From NCBI GenBank assembly GCA_024195265.1, contig JAJLRJ010000002.1:51439043-51503042 (forward strand): 64,000 nt of DNA, read 5' to 3'. Numbering within the stretch: the first letter of the stretch is position 1; each line of letters opens with the position of its first letter. Shown one piece after another: positions 1-10,775 of this stretch. The translations under genes were made by a program, and so were the position numbers. The notes under the pieces are model-generated. The model was not told the origin of the DNA. It saw only the letters and a program-made list of their open reading frames with translations, and searched no databases. The stretch is from Dendrophyllia cribrosa (Eukaryota; Cnidaria; Anthozoa; Scleractinia; Dendrophylliidae).

Positions 1-267
1 ACTGGACAAGGTTGTACGAGCCTGAAAAAAATAATCGGTATCTTAATATCATATAATTCTTTAATTGCCCAAAGTTTATGGGAAAACGAGCCATATGATA
101 GATGAGTATAATACCAGGCTCTCGAAACTCCCGAAGGCTCTTCAGGCACGAAGGCTATCTTTGAAATTTAATTTATTTTAAGTGACGGCAAAGTTTTTAG
201 TTCAAAAACCAGTGCAAAGTTTCTCGTCAACTTCTTGCTTAGCATTCAAAACGAACGAAAATTAAAT

Positions 268-515
268 AAATAACTATATTTAGATAGGAAACCGGCATCA
301 GCCGTAGCTGGTTTTCATGCAAGTCCTCTTTCCAGATCGAATTGGAATTTAGAATGTTGGTTTTTGAGGAGGGGGAAAAACCGGAGTACCCGGAGAAAAA
401 GCCTTCGGAGCAAGGAGAGAACCAACAACAAACCAGTCAACCCACATATGACGCCGGGGCCGGGAATCGAACCCGGGCCACATTGGTGGGAGGCGAGTGC
501 ACAGAAAATAGTTTT
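268..515 (-). repeat. tRNA-derived SINE in an intron of gene A
   Basis: On the minus strand a tRNA-like head is visible, with a consensus-type B box GGTTCGATTCC around 463-475, followed by a tail running to about 300. The matching intron of gene B (about 38,620-38,660) lacks it and has only a short sequence there. The insertion therefore follows the duplication, or was lost from B. The related element at 8,222-8,390 has the same head. Exact ends are uncertain because flanking duplications were not resolved. Confidence 0.7.
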
Positions 516-675
516 CCTGGCCCGAAAAGTGTTCGGGAGCTTTGAGAAACGCAGGAAACGTTGTATGAAGCTTTCCCAGTCACCCGTTACATTCCCCTAT
601 GATCAAAAGCAAAGTACCCGGTGGTTTAAAACATTGAACATTTTAGACCTGTAGTTTTAACTTCTGATTTTTTAG

Positions 676-897
676 ATTTAAAGCGGCTTCTTGAGGATCC
701 ACATTCCATCGATAAAAAACGCATTACAGTAGTAAGAAGACTTACAGACCCGCGAAAGGTTCTTGTTCAAGGACTCAATGAGACGACTTCGGAAGACTGC
801 CTACGCTATTATTTGGAAAAATTCTGTGCCGCAGAGGTCAGTGAGGTATACAAAGGCTGCAACAACAACGCACTGGCAGTTTTTGATTCTGACCCAG
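676..897 (+). CDS. Gene A exon: RRM-like domain (PARP14/DTX3L type)
   Basis: This is a 222-nt exon (74 codons), phase 1 in and phase 1 out, with acceptor TTTTTTAG and donor CCAG/GTAATC. It is open throughout and nearly identical to gene B exon 38,751-38,972. It starts with a short helix-like lead (DLKRLLEDPHS). Then comes an RRM-like fold with the motif VQGLNETTSEDCLRYYLEKF, typical of the degenerate RRMs of PARP10/PARP14 and DTX3L. Earlier exons, including the start codon, lie left of the window. RNA binding is an inference from family; PARP14-type RRMs lack strong RNP aromatic residues, and none is seen here. Confidence 0.82.
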
Positions 898-1689
898 GTA
901 ATCTGGTATAAAATAAACAGCATTAAAATTGAAACATTTTAATTTGCTTTCAATAGTTGTTTCAATATTGGACCCGTCTATCATTGACCTGCATTTCAAT
1001 TACACAGGCTTTGAAAAAGGGTAACACCTGACAAGAATGTGTGGGAAAGTTAAGGATACTTTCTAAGACTTTCATCAGTATAGCTTTCAAGGACTTAAAC
1101 ACGCCACTAAAGCCTCAATAGTAATTAGGTAAAACTTAAAAACACCAGCTGAATGTCTTCTTCCTCCTCTTTGAAGGACGATTGAAGTATGACACCCATT
1201 TGGCCCATGTTTGCAAAAGAAATCAAACGCTCCTATGAGCCAACTCGTGAACATGAACCGTTTGGAGCCTTCCGACTGTTCCCATGTGTACTTCAGGTCA
1301 CCACTACATATCGCAGACTCAATGTCCACCGACCCTCCGCTCTCATTGGCGTTTCGTTTCACCGACTCCCACTCCTTGCATCTAATTCCCCACCCTACCC
1401 TCTCTCCAACGCCGTCCCCATGGATACCACAGGTAACCATTACTTATCGTGGGCTCAAAGTTTACAGTCGATCGAGCGATCGAGTGAAGTAATTACTGTT
1501 TTGTTTTTACTAGTTAAAAAAGCAAAAGATAGCCAAATTATAATTAAAGAAAATTATAATTAAAGAAAATTGAAAGACGATCAGAGACAAAGAAATGTCA
1601 TTTAATGACCTTGATGCATTCTATTTTTCAGATGACTACTGTTTGACGTTTTACTTTTGTAATGAAACTGTTACTGTTTCTTTTCTTAG

Positions 1690-1929
1690 ACTTTCAGGCT
1701 CTTTTCGACAAAGTGAGCAAAGACCCCAAGGGACTAGAAGGAAGGCAGCTTCGTTTAGAGCGCGTGCCCTTGTGCTCTTGTATTCAGGTTAAGGGACTAA
1801 AGAAAGAAACGTCGGACGACACAATAGAGTTGTATTTTGAAAACAATAGAAAGAGTGGAGGGAGCTGTGTCATCTGTGTAGAAAGAATAGAGAATGATGA
1901 AGTCTTGGTTTATTTTGAGGATCCCTCTA
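1690..1929 (+). CDS. Gene A exon: RRM-like domain
   Basis: This is a 240-nt phase-1/phase-1 exon between CTTTTCTTAG and TCTA/GTAAGT. It encodes a lead of about 28 residues, then CIQVKGLKKETSDDTIELYF followed by ENNRKSGG and a VYFEDPS end. That is the signature layout of PARP14-family RRM-like repeats (beta1, helix with YFEN, an SGG turn, and a final V-x-F strand). It is about 95% identical to gene B exon 39,775-40,014, and the flanking introns are equally similar. Splicing into the KH-like exon at 2,684 keeps the frame. Confidence 0.85.
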
Positions 1930-2683
1930 GTAAGTTGAAATTCTCTACTCTTAGTCAGTACTTACTACAATTGAAGTGTCCACTTTCGATCATAAGCGAC
2001 CTCTAGAAGAAAAAGTTATGAATTTTGACCTCTCAAAGTAAAAACCTTATCTTAAAGGGTCTTTTCTTATTTGTTTAGTATACGTATTTCGTTGGTTATT
2101 TCTCGATTTTTTTTCGTGACACCGGCTTGTTGCAATGGTTTGCTTTGAACATTTAGGCGGGAAATTCTTGCGGCGGGCGACTGAGAATGAAGACATACAC
2201 ACAGTTCAATCGCGCAAAGCTGTACATATCGCTAATTTGAAACGGAACACTTTCGCATTATTAACCCTTCCCCACGCCGTAAAAAGGTATACCGGGCATC
2301 CCAGTTCATCCCGTCTTGGCAATTCCACGTACCTTTGGGGAGACATATTCAACAAGTAACCGTAATTGACTATTCAAACTAGAGTGAAGTGTTGTGTACC
2401 CTGCGTAGCAAGCGCCGGTTTATTTATTTCATTATATGGCGACATTTCCAGGACACGTGCGCGAGTGGTACGCGTGAAATGGAGAGGTGGCATCTCCCTT
2501 TCGCGGGTGCCCTTTGCGTGGATAACTGATCCGACGCGTGTACCAGTCTCAACATAAGAAAGATTGAAACGTTTTTAGAAATCATAAAATGGCTTAATAA
2601 ACTCTCAGACTATTGTTTGGCAGTTACCTTTAAGACTGCGTGCCCTCCTTTTAATAATCCTTTTACTGTTTCATCATCTATAG
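1930..2683. other. Gene A intron, with empty sites for two MITEs and a 12-kb insertion
   Basis: This 754-nt intron aligns with the 13.4-kb intron 40,015-53,381 of gene B. It holds intact TTAA sites at about 2,052 and about 2,651, exactly where gene B carries 225-bp-class MITEs. At about 2,575 it lacks the 12.1-kb insertion. No coding exon is visible inside. Confidence 0.75.
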
Positions 2684-4129
2684 GTGTTCAGAGTGTCGTC
2701 AAAAGAAGGCATGTCCTAGAGGGACAAAAGTTGGATGTAAAGCCACATTATCCTTTCCTGGAGAGTTCAGCAACAAAACAAACGGAGATTGCATTTGATG
2801 CAGACGTCTATAATTATATCAAGATGAACCACCAACATGAACTACAGGCTGTACTTGACGAACAGAAAGTACTAGTTAAACCTTTAGAAGATCCCCAAAG
2901 TTCGACCATCACAGTTTTACCTTCAGAAAAGAAGAATGATTCTCTTCAGTTATGGCAAGAAAGGGTAGGTGGTTTGGAATCCTTCTTAAGAAGTTTTAAG
3001 AAAACTGAAATCCATATTGGAGCTGAACTGTTCAATGAAATAACACGACGCTGGCACAAGGAAAAAGAACTAAACTCAGCCCAAGGGTCATGCAACATTT
3101 CGGTGTCCTTCAATGCGCATGGCCAATGTGCCCAGATTATAGGCGAAGAGGGTAACGTAAATGAAGAAGACCTCAGACTCCGAGGGTTAATCGATGCTGC
3201 CCAGAAGGATACAGAGCTTATAAATTCAATAGTAGAGGCAGACGTGACAGATATCCCGAAGCCGCGACTGGCCTTTTTGAAAATGTCTGGTATTGGCGAG
3301 AAACTTCAAAATGAGCACCGACATCTAACGATTGTCTTTGATCTGGAAGGCAACAGACTTCTTTTAAAGGCACCCAGTAACGTTCTTCAGGAAGTCAAAC
3401 TTGAAATATACAAGTTAAGTTCAAAGGTTATAGAACGGACGCTTGAAATTTCCACGAACGTGACAGCTGTTTTAAAGAAATCCGCAGTCTCGGAGTTCTT
3501 ACAAAATCTACTAAAGAAAAAAGAAATTCAGGCACTGGTGGTTTACGATGAAGACAAAAGCAAGAACGAGGTTAAAGTAGTCGGTTATGGCCCTAAAAGT
3601 GTAATAGATGCAGAAATGGTGATACAGAGTTCAATTCAGGAACGCAGTCTCCACTTAACACATGAAAACATGCTTATGCTTGAAGGCCGCCAATGGAAAG
3701 AATGCCAGTCAAAACTCATCTCCACGTTCAATATTGGTCTTTATGTAGAGTACTCGTCCAGTACCCTTTGGGTAAGTGGAATCGCAGAAGACGTAAATAC
3801 ATGCTTTGAGCGTGTTAAACAATTTCTTGATGTGAACAACATTTTACATGATACCGTTCCAATGGATCAATGGACCACGCGCTTCATCGTCGAAAACTGG
3901 GGATCAAAACTTGAAAGTATCAAGAAAGACCTTGCTGCTTGCTGTATTGATTTCAGAGCCGCCTCTAACTTTGAAGGAATAGAAGTTTCTGGAACTACGG
4001 AGGGTCTAGAAAAATGCCTCCCAAAGCTCATAGAACTTTCAAATGCCGTTCACAAACCCGCAGTCTCTGATTTCACGCAGACCCTAGTAAAGGAAAAAGA
4101 AAGTAAAGCATTGACAGTTTCCGATCCAG
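2684..4129 (+). CDS. Gene A exon: long KH-like repeat block
   Basis: This 1,446-nt open exon (482 codons) runs from acceptor ATCTATAG to donor GATCCAG/GTAATC, phase 1 to phase 1. It encodes a lysine- and glutamate-rich alpha/beta region with repeating units of about 70-90 residues. Each unit has an FLQNLLKKKE or FTQTLVKEKE helix and a V-x-G-x-x-x strand turn such as WVSGIAEDV. This matches the divergent KH-like arrays between the RRM and macro domains of PARP14/PARP9, and the KH-like part of DTX3L. Its partner in gene B (53,382-54,830) is 1,449 nt and about 85-90% identical. No signal peptide or membrane segment is present, so it is likely cytosolic or nuclear. The KH assignment is by layout, not by a clear GXXG loop. 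Confidence 0.8.
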
Positions 4130-4487
4130 GTAATCTGGTAATTATAATTATAGAATGAAACATTGAAAGAGACTGAGACATGTTTACAAGTTCTTACAGA
4201 ATTTCCGTTGCCTGTCATAGTTGACCTGTAATTCAGTGACACAGCCTTTGAGTAATTGTTACACAAAATGTATATAAATATATTATATATAAAGGCAATG
4301 TGTTCCACTACTCTTTTCTTGCAAGAAACCCCACTTTAAAAACCAAACTACAGTGTATAAGGTGAATAAAGCGTTCGAATTGTGGAGCTCGTGTGTACCT
4401 TGACAATGTTGTGACCTTCCTAACAGTAAATAAAATGTTTCTATGGATTTAATGGTATTTGCAATATCCATATATTTCTGTTACCAG

Positions 4488-4793
4488 CACCACAAACCAC
4501 AACAGTCTCGGCAGCATCTCAAGAACGTAAAGACGATGGGTCTTCGATTCATGATGAGGGACAGGAAGAAGCGAACCAAAACAGGCCAGCGACGGCGGCT
4601 GAGAAAGAAGTAATTCACTCCCCTGAAAGAATCAAGGATGAAACACACACCGATCACAAGGAACCTTCTACTTCCCTCGAAGAAAACGCCGTGGACGAGA
4701 AAGGAAGGCACAAACAAGAGGCTAGGAATATGGATTCCTCTGAGTTCAACAGAGGTTACCAAAATCCGGGAAACCGGCTAGAGACCTTCTTAG
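4488..4793 (+). CDS. Gene A exon: acidic linker, first of a duplicated pair
   Basis: This 306-nt phase-1/phase-1 exon lies between TTACCAG and TTCTTAG/GTTAGT. It encodes a low-complexity acidic and polar linker beginning APQTTTVSAASQ and ending NRLETFLG. It is a close copy of 7,817-8,122, with the same length and phases, so either or both can be included in frame. It corresponds to both ends of the larger gene B exon 55,297-56,352 but lacks the central KH-like segment (about 430 nt) found there. It is open throughout. Whether it is spliced in cannot be judged from sequence. Confidence 0.7.
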
Positions 4794-4874
4794 GTTAGTG
4801 TAAAATTTCCCATTCTTATATACATATTAAAGAAATAAAAAACGCGCCGAGTGCATTATTGAGTTATATAAGCA

Positions 4875-4985
4875 CGCGGGAATTTTTAAGAACACGAGAG
4901 AAGTGCAGAGAATCACGAGCCAAAGGCGACTCCTTCTCGCACTTCTCGAGTGTTCTTAAAAGTTTTTTTATTTCTTTTATAAAAT
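4875..4985. repeat. Imperfect hairpin, foldback repeat
   Basis: The left arm around TTTTTAAGAACACGAGAGAA is answered by CTTCTCGAGTGTTCTTAAAA, with a loop of about 35 nt. It looks like a short MITE remnant. No target duplication was recognised. Confidence 0.5.
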
Positions 4986-5540
4986 AAAAACGGTTATAAT
5001 GAACCTTACGTCACGCGCGTGCTTTATCGAGTTATAATGAACTCGGTTTAACCAATCATAGCGCGCGCATTTCCTTGAGCATTTTATAAATATATATAAC
5101 ACAAATGAAGACAAGACGCATTTTTTTCAGAACACCTATATTTCGACCGACTGGTCGGTCTTCTTCAGGGTGAATGAAGAAAAACCGTTACACACGAAAT
5201 TAACTTCTACGCCACTGAAATACGAAAAATACGCGCTACGAATCTTACCGTAAATAACCGTAACAATTTAAATATAAACATTAAGCGCTCGCGTGCAACA
5301 ACATAGCACGTGCAAGGAAAATAAATGCATGTGGACAAAAAAGAAAGAAATGTAGTGCCAAAAGAATAAAAAGTAGCATAAAAACGGGATAAAAAAAAAA
5401 ACAATAAAAAGAGGAAAGGAAAAAAAATTGGCCGCATAAACATGCAAAGAAATATAAACAAAAAATATTAAAAGAACTAAAACATAAAAGAACAACACAT
5501 TGATACACACGCTATGCTGTATAAGAAGTGCAGAAGAAAA

Positions 5541-5601
<61 letters not shown>

Positions 5602-5629
5602 TCAAATAGCTATGTTTTGAAAAATCAGT

Positions 5630-5758
5630 ATACAGCAGTTTGCAAAAATTTTGAACCCCCCAAAATATATCATTATATCCAGATATATAGCATTGTTAGA
5701 GAGCAGGGATATAATGATATATTTTGGGGGGTTTCAAAATTTTTGCAAACTGCTGTAT
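5630..5758. repeat. Near-perfect inverted repeat with arms of about 52 bp
   Basis: Arms 5,630-5,682 and 5,707-5,758 are almost exact reverse complements, starting ATACAGCAGTTTGCAAAAAT. The loop of about 24 nt contains ATATAGCATTGTTAG. AT-dinucleotide tracts flank both sides. It is most likely a MITE inserted in an AT tract; a transcript would fold into a long hairpin. Confidence 0.7.
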
Positions 5759-6144
5759 ATGTATACTATATATATATATATATATATATTGTCCAAGTTG
5801 AAGATTCACCGGCGAATCCAATAAAGTGCTCTACAGTGTAGGAGCAGAATAATCCAAGAAGGAAAATCACTCAACTTTGATGACCATAAGTTTAATACAA
5901 ACTTGTTTCGTAGGTGTTGCCACCCACTCCTCAGTTAAACTATATATATATATATATATATGATTTTGAAAAACATGGCTATTTGAGAAGTATTTATGTT
6001 ATATATTTGTATTCCCATCAAAAAGGTGCTGTACGATGTATGTATACAAAAGGTATATTATATATATATATATTTCTCAAATAGCTAAGTTATAGAATAT
6101 CAGTTTATACATATATAAACACAAAGTGAAAACCCTAAAAATTG

Positions 6145-6215
6145 TCCTGATCGGGATTGGAACCCGTGTCCCCGACTTTCTAGAGCCAATGTGTTAACCA
6201 CTACACTATCAGGAC
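6145..6215 (-). repeat. tRNA-like sequence, full-length pseudogene or SINE head
   Basis: On the minus strand the sequence runs from GTCCTGA to TCAGGAC, a perfect 7-bp acceptor stem. The D-arm has GTGT/ACAC pairing around AGTGGTTA, and there is a B-box-like GGTTCCAATCC. Total length is 71 nt. The anticodon arm is weak, with G-T pairs and a loop of about 8 nt around CTAGAA. The B box has a C where the invariant G is expected. It is therefore more likely a tRNA-derived repeat than a working gene. Confidence 0.6.
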
Positions 6216-6355
6216 GACCACGCAACAACGCAGCCGAACTTAAGGCCTTATGGCTCACGGGCCTCCCGTCAAATTTTTAGTGTTTTCACAGGAGCTGACT
6301 GGAAGGCTTCTAGGTCTTTTTGACGAATATAAATAACACAAATGAACTTAAACCA

Positions 6356-6479
6356 GTCAAATAAAGAGTAAATAAACACAAAGGGTCGGCTCTAGAAAGT
6401 CGGGGACGCGGGTTCGAATCCCGATCAGGACAATTTTTAGGGTTTCCACTTTGTTTTTATTTACTCTTTATTTGACTGA
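6356..6479 (+). repeat. Half tRNA-like sequence inside a hairpin
   Basis: The 3' half of the same tRNA-like sequence (6,387-6,431) lies in the opposite orientation, with a consensus B box GGTTCGAATCC and the acceptor end ATCAGGACA. It sits in the loop of an inverted repeat: AGTCAAATAAAGAGTAAATA at 6,356 is answered by TATTTACTCTTTATTTGACT ending near 6,478. The downstream ATTTTTAGGG is also mirrored beside the full-length copy at about 6,133-6,143. Confidence 0.6.
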
Positions 6480-6481
6480 CT

Positions 6482-6525
<44 letters not shown>

Positions 6526-6840
6526 TTATATATTATATATATAGTATTATATACACTAATATATTTTTCTCCTACTACGCCACATTAAGACGCGCGCGTT
6601 TCAGTGCACGCTTATTTAACCCACATTAGTGCGCGCACTTTCTAGCGCGCTCATAACTTTGTTAGTTTATCTGCCAATCACAGACGCCATACATGTCACG
6701 TTATAGTTTTGAATAGCCAACGGTTTACGCAAGCCTTACCATAGTTGTAACTCCCCTGAAGAAGGCCGTGATGGCCGAAACGTAGGGTCAATAAAGCACA
6801 ATCAAGTCAAGATATGGAGTTGGAAGCTTGATAATTACAA

Positions 6841-7068
<228 letters not shown>

Positions 7069-7128
7069 TGTTAGAGTATAATTTACCGAGAAATTTCCAA
7101 TCGTGGAACTTTTTTACATGCTTGTGCT

Positions 7129-7181
<53 letters not shown>

Positions 7182-7654
7182 TGAGTAAAAAGGTTTACAC
7201 AAACGGTGAACTCTTCAGCAGAAGGATCCAAGGATACGACGCCACCACGTGAATTTGTAGAGAAGTGTAATGAAAAACGATGGGGCGAACTTCTTACTGG
7301 TCCTGACAGGTTTTATAACGTTTCGGCCTTCGGCCTTCTTCAGAAATTGCTAAGAATTAAAAACTAAAAACTATGTACAATGATAAAGTTATACAAGTTG
7401 TGACTTATATACGTTAAGCAACAAAAACAAAAGAAAACGAGGTTACGTAACATAACAAAAGAACTAAATTACAAGCTAGGAAAATTCAACGCTAAAAATA
7501 ACAAACATGATGTGATAAAAACCTTAATTAAAAATTAAAACAGAGAAATAGTGACTAACGCTAACAAAAACAATTACAACATGAGAGGAATAGTTAACAA
7601 ATAAACGTACGAAATATGCGAGGAATCTAACATTACAAACTTTGTAAAAGATTA

Positions 7655-7693
<39 letters not shown>

Positions 7694-7816
7694 GATAGAT
7701 ATATATATATATAACAGTAACAGTAACAGTAGATAAAAACAGTAACAGTAACAGTAGATAAAATGTTCCAATGGATTTAATGGTATTTGAAATGTCCATA
7801 TTATTTCCGTTACCAG

Positions 7817-8122
7817 TACCACAAACCACAACAGTCTCAACACCATCCCAAGAACGTGAAGACTACGGGTCTTCACTCCATGATGAGGAGGAGGAAGAAG
7901 TGAACCAAAACAGGCCAGCGACAGCGGCTGAGAAAGAAGTAATTCACTCGCCTAACAAAATCAACGATGAAACACTCACCGATCCCAAGGAACCTACTAC
8001 ATTTCTTGAAGAATACGCCGTGGACGAGAAAGGAGGACGCATCAAAGAGGCAATGAATGTGGATTCCTCTGAGTTCTCCAGAGGTTACAAAAATCTGGGA
8101 AACCGGCTTGAGACCTTCTTAG
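7817..8122 (+). CDS. Gene A exon: acidic linker, second of a duplicated pair
   Basis: This 306-nt phase-1/phase-1 exon (TTACCAG to TTCTTAG/GTTAGT) begins VPQTTTVSTPSQERED, contains an acidic run of glutamates, and ends NRLETFLG. It is the copy directly upstream of the macro exon, so it is the more likely one to be spliced to it. Similarity with 4,488-4,793 extends only about 100 bp upstream of the exon. A tandem exon duplication, with the repeat-filled intron expanding between the copies, fits best. It is open throughout. Confidence 0.75.
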
Positions 8123-8221
8123 GTTAGTGAAAAAGCATTTTAGTCTTTATATTGTCCCTGTTGCGTCTATCATTTTAATTATTTGCTCACTTATCACCTA
8201 ATACATGTATCTCCCACTGCA

Positions 8222-8390
8222 TGCGAGGTGGAACTAGAATCATGTTTGGAATGTTGGTTTTCGTGAAGGGAGGAAGAGCCTTCGGAGGAACCCACTTTCC
8301 GAGACTCCAGGCATTCGAACCCAGGTCACAAATTGGGAGGCAAGTGCTCTTATCACCGTGTGCCTTCCTCGCCCTCCTCTTTTCCCTGGT
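8222..8390 (-). repeat. tRNA-derived SINE (second copy in gene A)
   Basis: On the minus strand, GTGATAAGAGCACTTGCCTC and GGTTCGAATGCC form a tRNA-like A-box/B-box head. It is followed by a tail sharing the ACATTC/AAAACCAACATTC end of the SINE at 268-515. It sits in the intron before the macro exon. The deletion that fused exons in gene B removed the corresponding intron, so no empty site can be scored. Confidence 0.65.
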
Positions 8391-8790
8391 CACGACCGTC
8401 AAAGCAATAGCATCTCCTGATTTTCTGAAACAATCGCGTTTTTGAACATTGAGTATGAATTAAGCCCACAGCAGGGCGCAAACAAATTTTGACTGGAATA
8501 GTCCGCCTCACGTTTTCAAAAAACAAAATGTTTTAATTTGATCCGTTTTCACGTGTTTGATCAAGCAGTGCGATAGGGGGTCGTTATAGTCGCTCTATTA
8601 ACTTAAAACGATATAATATAAATAACTGTGGCGTTTGTTTTATAAAAATGGTCTTGAAAGTCTTGCAACACACAAGGAACGAGCGAAATCTATTTTTCAA
8701 GCCATTTGGGTCAGACGTCTGCCTCTTAATTGTCAGATGCGTTTCAGTTGTACTCGTTTTCGACTTCATTTTGTTTCTCTGATCTTTCAG

Positions 8791-9671
8791 CTGGAAAGGT
8801 GAAAGTGTCTGTCTACAAGGGCGACATAACCAATGAAAAAATTGACGTCATTGTGAATGCCACTAATGTGGAACTTCAACATCTTGGGGGTGTGTCCAAG
8901 GCCATTCTCGACAAGGGAGGGAAAACAATCAGTGAAGAGTCACGGGCGATCATAAGGAAGCGTGGTGCACTTAAAGATGGAGAAGCAGTCAATACAAAAT
9001 CTGGAAACCTGCCTTGTAAAGCGGTTGTCCATACTGTTGGGCCTATATGGCAGTCCGTTGGACCAAACAATAGCAAAAAAGTTCTTCGCCGCGCCTGTCT
9101 CAACAGTTTTATTGAAACTGAAAAACTGAACATGACCTCTATAGCATTACCAGCTATTGGTTCCGGCATTTTTGGGATGCCGAAAGACGTCTGCGCTGAA
9201 GTCATGTTTGATGCTGTGGACGAGTTTGTAAGGCTAGGGGGTGCAAGAAAGAATACAATTACTGATATCAGGTTCGTCAATATAGATGACCCCTCGGTAC
9301 AGGCTTTCAAGAAAGAGTTTAACAATAGATATGGCGTTGACCGGAAAGGTTCCAGCAGTGGAAAGACCTCCGGAGTAGGCACCAATAGATTTTCGTCAAC
9401 AGGTGTAAAAGGTGGTGGTTCATTGGTGCCGACTTCAAGATCAAATCGTGACCAAATCAGGAACAAGCCTCACACAACAAACCCGAATCCCGTTCATGAT
9501 GCATCTTCAAATTCATCTTACAACAACGCATTGAAAGCAAATACAGCTGGTCGCGATCCAAGGCCGCCAATAGATCAGCAGCCTCGAGGTCGTAAAGAAA
9601 AGGGGGAATGTTCTCTTTCTCCGAAGGGAGATAAAGGAGTCATAACAGACAAAAAGGAGGAAGGTAATTAA
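8791..9671 (+). CDS. Gene A exon: intact macro domain and basic tail, ending at a stop if unspliced
   Basis: The exon starts after TTTCAG, phase 1. Residues about 4-170 form a macro domain: VNATN (residues 22-26), a GGVSKAI loop, AVVHTVGPIW, and PAIGSGIFGMP (121-131). These are the adenine/ribose-binding and diphosphate loops that bind ADP-ribose. The GG-V-S loop and the absence of a clear catalytic set suggest a reader rather than a hydrolase. A serine-, arginine- and proline-rich tail follows. The reading frame runs to TAA at 9,669-9,671, but a good donor (GAAG/GTAATT after 9,663) matches the splice point of gene B. The protein may thus end here by intron retention, or continue to unknown sequence. 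No intact RING or Deltex exon follows. Confidence 0.85.
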
Positions 9672-9711
9672 GAGTTCAAAAGCAAATTCGGTATAACAAG
9701 CGCACGAGATC

Positions 9712-9858
9712 TTTCGATGAAATTGACGATTTATTTGCCAAATTTATTCGGTAAACTCTCTATCACACGTTTCAAACCGTGGTACCACAGTTTACCGAAT
9801 AAATGTGGCAAATAAGTCGTCAATTTCATCGAAAGGTTACCCGTCTCTCGTGCGCATT
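9712..9858. repeat. Foldback element just downstream of the macro exon
   Basis: An inverted repeat: TTTCGATGAAATTGACGATT at about 9,714 is answered by CGTCAATTTCATCGAAA at about 9,819-9,835, with AGTTTACCGAATAAAT pairing in the middle. The outer GCGCACGAGA/TCTCGTGCGC also pair. It is about 150 bp and lies immediately after the candidate donor. Confidence 0.7.
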
Positions 9859-10599
9859 TTTATTATTTTTGGAGGAATGTTTTGCTGAAATTAATCTCTT
9901 TATCGGGTCTGTTCACCGTACTCCTGACGAGAATGACAGACCTTCTGAGCTGATCAAGTTTTTTTTGTTTGTTGTTTCTTTGTTTGTTTGTTGCTATGTT
10001 GTTTATGAATAAGTTTTTAGTGAGCTCACTAAAGTGCATGTATATTAATTGCAAATTATCAGTGATTAAGTTTGTTTTTGTTTTGTTTTGTTTGTTTTAA
10101 TCAACATTCTTATTGTTTTTTTAAACTCCTTCAATTCATCTTCTTGCGTTTCTACATTTCTCCTTCACTTGGGAGCCTATAGTTGCGCTTACATCCCATT
10201 CTTTCCCCTTTTATCTTCCATACATTATATAGCTCTCCGTTTCCACGTTCTTATTGTCTGTCTGAGCTCTGTTTCCTCATCTCCATCGTTCGTTGGTTTT
10301 ATGGTTCTGTTTCCAAAATAGAGCGTGTCTAGTGAGCTTTGGTTTTGTGTCTTACCCTTAGTATGACTGAGGCTTAATGGTCTTGGTGCTTATATCTATG
10401 TTTTTGTCCCAAATAAAGCTAAGTTTGTACTGGCTCATTAGGAAAAAATTAGATGCAACTAGAAGTTTTACTACTCCCGGTCTCGTTCAGTGAGTCTCAG
10501 TCATAAGAATCACCGAGTAACCAGTAAGGGCTTTGCGTCTACATGACATATACATTGATCCTTTTAAGAAGTGAATGTAAATGTTTCCCATTACATGGC
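9859..10599. other. Gene A 3' region, no exon recognised
   Basis: The region is T-rich, with TTTG repeats at 9,960-10,100. A canonical AATAAA at 10,412-10,417 could end a transcript that stops at 9,671. The RING exon expected here by comparison with gene B (57,214-57,420) was not found in any frame. Confidence 0.5.
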
Positions 10600-10771
10600 G
10601 TTTAAATTAAGCGATAACCTACGTCAAACAATAATTAAAGTTGAAATTCCCTCACCAGCTGGATAGCTGGGATCTAAACAGTTCATTCGCTTTAGGAAAG
10701 GAAGTTGCACTTGTTTTTAATACTCCAAGACGCTCAACTGGTATTACTTTAAGTAGAATGGAGCTTTCGAA
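10600..10771 (+). pseudogene. Decayed Deltex C-terminal exon of gene A, 5' part
   Basis: Similarity to gene B exon 57,929-58,196 is patchy but collinear. ACAATAATTAAAGTTGAAAT parallels the T-I-I-I-E strand, and GGAAAGGAAGTTGCACTTGT parallels the E-G-R-E-V-L-Q helix. ACGCTCAACTGGTATTA parallels the DARLVF segment. A stop (TAG) and indels break the frame. The 3' remainder lies beyond a 3.1-kb inserted element, at 13,903-13,976. Confidence 0.65.
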
Positions 10772-10775
10772 TTAA

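Noticed and set aside
5207..5552. Three overlapping hydrophobic ORFs on the minus strand
   Set aside because: They arise from A-rich sequence (poly-F/L/Y when reversed). No family, no splice context.
6145..6215. Functional tRNA gene
   Set aside because: The anticodon arm is weak, the B box has a changed invariant base, and a partial copy lies nearby within repeats. Treated as a tRNA-derived repeat.
8876..9466. 196-codon minus-strand ORF
   Set aside because: Antisense shadow of the macro exon; the plus frame has the conserved motifs.
9859..10599. Hidden RING exon of gene A
   Set aside because: No CxxC-C-x-H-xx-C pattern was seen in any frame between the macro exon and the decayed Deltex exon.
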